Both the position numbers and the translations under genes were made by a program. 64,000 nt of DNA from Paraburkholderia acidisoli (GTDB lineage Bacteria > Pseudomonadota > Gammaproteobacteria > Burkholderiales > Burkholderiaceae), in assembly GCF_009789675.1 (NCBI RefSeq), contig NZ_CP046913.1:310001-374000 (forward strand). Direction: 5' to 3'. Shown piece after piece: positions 60,801-64,000 of the stretch. The stretch's first letter is position 1. Each line of letters opens with the position of its first letter. Below the pieces are notes generated by a model. That model did no database searches, had not been told where the DNA came from, and was given only the letters and a program-made list of their open reading frames with translations.

Positions 60801-62778
60801 AATCCGCACGCCGATGAACGGTGTACTGGGACTCGTCGAAGTGCTCGAACGCACGCCGCTCAACGCGGATCAAGGCCAGATGGTCGGCATGGTCCATGAA
60901 TCGGCGGGCGCGCTGCTGCAGATTCTCGACGACTTGCTCGACTACTCGAAGATCCAGGCCGGTCATCTCGTGATCGACTCGCAGCCGTTCGACGTGCGCG
61001 ACCTCGTCGACAACGCCGTGGGGCTGCTCGCCGCGCGCGCGCACGAAAAGGGGTTGAAGGTGCGCGTCGACATCGAGCCGGGCGTCGCGGCTACGCTGCG
61101 CGGCGACAGCGTGCGGCTGCGCCAGATTCTCTTCAATCTGCTCAGCAACGCGATCAAGTTCACGCTGCAAGGCGAGGTGAGCGTGCACGTGCGCGCGCGC
61201 GATATCGACGTGCCGGATGACCTCGCACTGGCGAGTCAGCAACTGTCGATCGCCGTGCTCGACACCGGCATCGGCATCGCGCCCGAAGCGCAGGCGCAAC
61301 TCTTCGAACCGTTCGTGCAGGCCGAAACCTCGACCACGCGCCGCTTCGGCGGCACCGGGCTCGGTCTCACCATTTGCCGCAAGCTCGCCGCGTTGATGGG
61401 CGGCGCGCTCACTCTGGAAAGCGCCGTGGGGCGCGGCACGCGTCTCACGCTGTCCATCGCGCTACCCGTGGAAGCCCGCGACAGCGCCAGCGACGGCTTG
61501 CGCGGCAAGCGCGGCGTGGTGGTGTGCGACGACGACGGCGTGGCGACCGCGGTGCTGAACTTCTGCACGGCGCTCGGCATGCGGATGCGGCGCGTCGAGG
61601 CGCAGCAGCTCACGCGCGGCGGGCGCGCGGACAACGTCGACATGGTCTTCGCTTCCGAGACGCTCGCGGCCGGGCTGGGTGCGCTCGGCGCGCCCGTGCT
61701 GATACTCACGGAGAAGCCCAAGCCGAGCGGCTACCGCGTGGCCGAGACCGGCGTGCGCGTGAGCGTCAACCCGCTGTCGTGGCGCGGGCTGAGCGCAGCC
61801 TGCGCGATGGCGCTCGCGGGCCTGCCGCTCAAGCCGGCGTGGCAGCCCCGCTCAGGCGCGAAGCGCGCTCCCGTGGCCAACGTGGCCGCGACCGGAGCGC
61901 TGCTCGCCGCGCCCGAACGCGATGGAGAACGCGCGGCGGGGCGTTTGATTCTCGTCGCCGAAGACCACCCCGTGAATCAGGAACTGATCCGCCATCAACT
62001 GGCGCTGCTCGGGTTCGCGTGCGATGTTGTCGACGATGGCGCGCAGGCACTCGCCGCGCTCGCATCCACGGATTACGGTTGTCTCATCACCGATTGCCAT
62101 ATGCCGAACGTATCGGGCTACGACCTCGCGCGTCGCATTCGCGAGCAGGAGCGCCACGCCGGCACCGAGCGGCATCTGCCCATCCTCGCCATCACGGCGA
62201 ACACCGCGCCCGAAAATCGCAGCCAGTGCGTGCAGGCGGGCATGGACGACTGCCTCATCAAACCCACGCGCGTGGCGACGTTGCGCGAGCATCTCGCGCG
62301 CTGGTTCGGCGTGGAAGGCGTGCAGCGTTCGGCGCAGGAGGAGGGCGGGCGCGACTCGGGCGTCGCCGAGCGCGTGATGGCGGGCGCCGATACCGGTACG
62401 GCCGCCGTGGTCGACAAGACCGCGAACACGCGCACGTTCGAGCCGCTCGATCTCGCGCACATGATCCAGGTGTGGGGCGGCGAAGCGACGGTGAAAACCT
62501 TGCTCGGCTCATTCGTTTCGGCAATGCGCGACGACCTCGACGCATTGCCGCCGCTGCTCGAAGAGGTCGATATTCCGCGTTTGCGGGAATGGCATCACCG
62601 GCTCGCGGGCGCGGTGGGCGTGTTGCAATATCCGGCGCTACTCGCCGAACTGGAAGCGTTTCGCGGGCATATGAACACGCATTCGGCCGAGCAACTGCGC
62701 GAGGAAGGCGAAGCGCTGATACGCATCTGTCATGCCATGCTGGGTAGCATCGAACAGCAGGCGGCGCTGCTCGCCTGA
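57889..62778 (+). CDS. BvgS/EvgS-like unorthodox hybrid histidine kinase
   Basis: About 1629 residues from this start. Order: Thr/Ser/Pro repeats (about 45-134), a signal-like hydrophobic helix ending APAAQAAP, two periplasmic Venus-flytrap domains (about 170-390 and 404-634), a membrane helix (about 653-675), two PAS domains, HisKA with His970 in MSHEIRTPMNG, HATPase (NLLSNAIKF, GGTGLGLTI), a degenerate receiver lacking the phospho-Asp (VFASE), a true receiver with Asp1402 in ITDCHMP, and an HPt domain with His1570 (HHRLAGAVGV). This gives a full His-Asp-His relay to RcsB-like regulators. The start is uncertain: in-frame ATGs occur at 57814, 57889 and 58021, none with a clear ribosome-binding site. 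Confidence 0.85.
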   Translation: MNPLHRVSASFARVIRRAASAASVAYGRDLVARALARRGAAAICMSPTRMSPTRTSPTRTSPTRTSPTFTAATLTTTTFTAATLTSPTLTSTTLTAATLTSTTRTSTTRTSPTRTSPTRTSPTRTSPTRTSTTRAFASCVLTACVVAAGLLAAPAAQAAPAGNAPSQGIAQSQLVVGVLAGGWPPLEDLDGATLTGFSGDYLRMLVGEGVTLEPRVFADMPALLAAACAGNIDVVMSFARTPTRERCLAFTTPYLSGTTAFVTRAGHETLATATPRLASARIAIERGYALETSLRARFPRARFHSYANTPAALQAVAEGIADVYIGFSPVARYALSLEAFGDLRVAFEERGRTSELRFGVPAPKLALRDRLNTLLGGVRPATAAALRSRWLGNAGESAAATQASFTLTAQERAWLRTLPPLKAGYDVGWMPFSFLSAARQPSGMANDYLDYLGRTLGVTFERVPVAPWGRIVEMLGRGEIALAATSANDAVLGTGVVYTKAFEHYRLVMVGRRDEPMARALSDFTGRRIVLAPHASAPPELGASAPGVPVVRAESIDAGLWMVAHNQADVLIGNAAALDAPLSGVYLDSLKVLGAVGMDDSTAFAVRADLAPLAHLVDRALDAMPPAEQQKIRNRWTAPAATRTGGWSVNALRLLPLVIVFGVLLVVTLRAYALLQREMRRRRRAERVLARQVELQDTMMEMIPYPLSARDLENRYLAVNRAFEEVTGVPRAQALGRSGTAVAAWGPENSRRMDEQYRRTIVAGEGQRVDIVFETPEGEPRHGIFWTRLCRDLHGAPFCVLGTMIDVTDIRYAELRARESERLLSEVTRSLPIVVFQLRRARDGSYTFPYIGGDTLRLLGESADALMRTHTVDLTRVCRQDRARLAACLERSARRAVSVHTEFRFHGAAGRVWVRAAFVPRRAEGGAIVWSGYAVDANVEHARAHELEHARDNAEAASRAKDDFLAMMSHEIRTPMNGVLGLVEVLERTPLNADQGQMVGMVHESAGALLQILDDLLDYSKIQAGHLVIDSQPFDVRDLVDNAVGLLAARAHEKGLKVRVDIEPGVAATLRGDSVRLRQILFNLLSNAIKFTLQGEVSVHVRARDIDVPDDLALASQQLSIAVLDTGIGIAPEAQAQLFEPFVQAETSTTRRFGGTGLGLTICRKLAALMGGALTLESAVGRGTRLTLSIALPVEARDSASDGLRGKRGVVVCDDDGVATAVLNFCTALGMRMRRVEAQQLTRGGRADNVDMVFASETLAAGLGALGAPVLILTEKPKPSGYRVAETGVRVSVNPLSWRGLSAACAMALAGLPLKPAWQPRSGAKRAPVANVAATGALLAAPERDGERAAGRLILVAEDHPVNQELIRHQLALLGFACDVVDDGAQALAALASTDYGCLITDCHMPNVSGYDLARRIREQERHAGTERHLPILAITANTAPENRSQCVQAGMDDCLIKPTRVATLREHLARWFGVEGVQRSAQEEGGRDSGVAERVMAGADTGTAAVVDKTANTRTFEPLDLAHMIQVWGGEATVKTLLGSFVSAMRDDLDALPPLLEEVDIPRLREWHHRLAGAVGVLQYPALLAELEAFRGHMNTHSAEQLREEGEALIRICHAMLGSIEQQAALLA
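58021..58290 (+). repeat. Minisatellite: 18 tandem 15-bp units inside the kinase reading frame
   Basis: Eighteen contiguous 15-bp units of the type ACGTCGCCAACACGC, with ordered variants, encoding pentapeptides TSPTR, TSTTR, TAATL, TSPTF and similar. The length is divisible by three, so copy number changes keep the frame. It lies just before the signal-like helix. Confidence 0.95.
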
Positions 62779-62870
62779 CGTCGCCTCGCGCTTTAGAGGG
62801 CGCGAGCGCGGTACCCGGCATTCCAACCCGGCGTCCCGAGGCCGTGTCCCCATTCCGCGTCCCAATAAAT

Positions 62871-62903
62871 GCGCAGTCGATGCGCAGTCGATGCGCAGTC
62901 GAT
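62871..62903 (+). repeat. Three tandem copies of GCGCAGTCGAT
   Basis: Three exact 11-bp copies between the kinase gene and the LysR gene. The surrounding 256 bp hold a terminator and no gene. Confidence 0.85.
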
Positions 62904-62920
62904 GCGCGAGATACAGGCGA

Positions 62921-62945
62921 AAAAAAACGCGGCCGAAGCCGCGTT
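62921..62945 (-). terminator. Rho-independent terminator after the last LysR gene
   Basis: On the minus strand a stem AACGCGGC / GCCGCGTT with a TTCG tetraloop, followed by a run of T, about 90 bp behind the LysR stop. Confidence 0.85.
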
Positions 62946-63034
62946 CAAGCTTGGAGACCCTTCGATGAAGAGTCACTTCTCGCAGGAAGAAGCTTAGTGG
63001 TCGCGCTGTCAGAAATCGAGACAATTTCGATCAA

Positions 63035-64000
63035 TTAACTGTTACCGGAAGTGCGGATAATCGCGGGCATCGAATTCGTTAACGCTGTGTCGGGCGAATT
63101 CACGGCGTAGCCGGCACGCGGCATGGCCACGTCACGCTTACGAAACCATTCGACCGTGAAATCGACGAACGAGCGCGTTTTCGCTGGCACGTGACGGCGC
63201 CCCGGATACACGAGCGACAACTCCTTGTCCGCCTCGCGAATCTCCCATCCGGCCAGCATGCGCACGAGCAAACCTTGCGCCAGATCAGCGGCCACGTGGT
63301 TGGCGGGCAGGATCGTGATGCCCATGCCCGCGAGCGCCGCCTGCCGCAACATCACCGAATTGTTGACCGCGTAAGCGGGCTCGATCAGCACCGTCTCGCG
63401 CGTACCGTCGGCGCGCTCGAAATGCCATTCGTTGCCGTGGATGTCGGCGGAAGGCGCCAGCAGCGTATGACGCGCGAGATCGGCCGGGCGCATGGGCGCG
63501 GCAATGCCTTCGGCAACGCCATTGACAGCGCGGTTTGCCACGCCGTTCGCCACGTGGCTGGCGAGGTAAGCGGGCGCGGCCACTGCGATAGGCGCAACGC
63601 TCACGAGCGGGCGCCGGATCAGTGTGCCGCCGCTCACCTGGCGCGGCGCGACGATACCCGCGTCGAAGCCTTCTTCGATCAGATCGACGGGCCGATGCAG
63701 CAGCGTGAGCGAAAGCCGCACTTTGGGAAACGCGGCGAGATAGTGCTGCAGCAGCGGCGTGAGATCGTGCAACGAAAACGACGCGTGCGCCACCACGCGC
63801 AAAATGCCCGACGGCACCGAGACACCATGCGCGATGTGGGTCTCGATGCGTTCGAGATCGTCGAGCACCTGGCGGCAACCCTGCGCATAAGCCGCGCCCG
63901 CCTCGGTCAAAGACGCGCTGCGGGTGTTGCGATTGATGAGCCGCGTTTCGAGATGCGCTTCCAGCAGCGCGACATAGCGCGTCACCACGGCATTCGACAT
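63035..64000 (-). CDS. LysR family transcriptional regulator, 5'-truncated
   Basis: The window ends inside the HTH: the visible start SNAVVTRYVALLEAHLETRLINRNTRSASLTEAG is the second half of a LysR winged helix. An ATG happens to stand at the edge, but the true start lies to the right. The substrate-binding domain is complete (321 residues seen), of the CrgA-like type (SGILRVVAHASFS, GMGITILPANHVAADLAQGLLVRML). Target unknown. Confidence 0.88.
   Translation of the reverse strand: MSNAVVTRYVALLEAHLETRLINRNTRSASLTEAGAAYAQGCRQVLDDLERIETHIAHGVSVPSGILRVVAHASFSLHDLTPLLQHYLAAFPKVRLSLTLLHRPVDLIEEGFDAGIVAPRQVSGGTLIRRPLVSVAPIAVAAPAYLASHVANGVANRAVNGVAEGIAAPMRPADLARHTLLAPSADIHGNEWHFERADGTRETVLIEPAYAVNNSVMLRQAALAGMGITILPANHVAADLAQGLLVRMLAGWEIREADKELSLVYPGRRHVPAKTRSFVDFTVEWFRKRDVAMPRAGYAVNSPDTALTNSMPAIIRTSGNS

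Noticed and set aside
58300..61299. A roughly 1000-codon minus-strand frame opposite the hybrid kinase
   Set aside because: Shadow of the kinase's GC-biased codons; composition is Arg/His/Ala-rich without motifs.

Overview
The window is high-GC, gene-dense chromosome of a beta-proteobacterium of the Burkholderiaceae, most like Paraburkholderia, Caballeronia or a close relative. The main evidence is gene order. It carries ftsY/rsmD/coaD, the block tRNA-Gln flanked by ispE and prs with lolB-TPR, rplY and pth, and the long minus-strand chain kdsD-kdsC-lptC-lptA-lptB-rpoN-hpf-ptsN-hprK-rapZ. uvrA and ssb lie near each other on either side of an MFS gene.

Layout. 1-1.3 kb: end of a fumarylacetoacetate hydrolase-family gene and a zeta-class isomerase (aromatic catabolism). 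1.3-4.1 kb: ftsY, rsmD, coaD. 4.2-8.4 kb: a lower-GC island of three minus-strand surface-glycan genes (polytopic membrane protein, FkbM methyltransferase, methyltransferase/glycosyltransferase fusion) between coaD and a YfhL-type ferredoxin. 9-16.3 kb: hisC, pth, rplY, prs, tRNA-Gln, ispE, lolB and a TPR protein, all minus strand. 16.4-19 kb: mutM, mutY and a LON-domain protein. 19-28.4 kb: the sigma-54/nitrogen-PTS cluster followed upstream by the LPS-export and Kdo genes. 28.9-38.4 kb: a CPA2 antiporter, apt, a LysE-type exporter, a Nudix protein, purU, an AI-2E family permease and uvrA. 39-40.8 kb: a frameshifted MFS gene and ssb.

The most unusual part is about 40.89-49.89 kb. This is a compact integrated element directly behind the ssb terminator. 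It has three consecutive large tyrosine recombinases, two small putative DNA-binding proteins and a RecD2-like helicase, all joined by overlapping stop/start codons, then one orphan gene and a palindrome-rich tail. Near-identical TACCAACA-type repeats lie at both ends. The architecture matches the GInt (ginABCD) class of genomic islands, here with very little cargo.

After the element come a YheO-type regulator coupled to a threo-3-hydroxyaspartate ammonia-lyase-like gene, a LysR regulator divergent from an MFS transporter, and a phosphorelay locus. The phosphorelay has three tandem, translationally coupled RcsB-like response regulators, an aquaporin-family channel and a BvgS/EvgS-like unorthodox hybrid kinase. 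The kinase reading frame contains 18 exact 15-bp repeats near its 5' end, and the first regulator has a duplicated ribosome-binding site and start. A LysR gene runs off the right edge.

Positions of sites read by eye may be off by a base. Function calls come from recognising sequence motifs; no searches were run.
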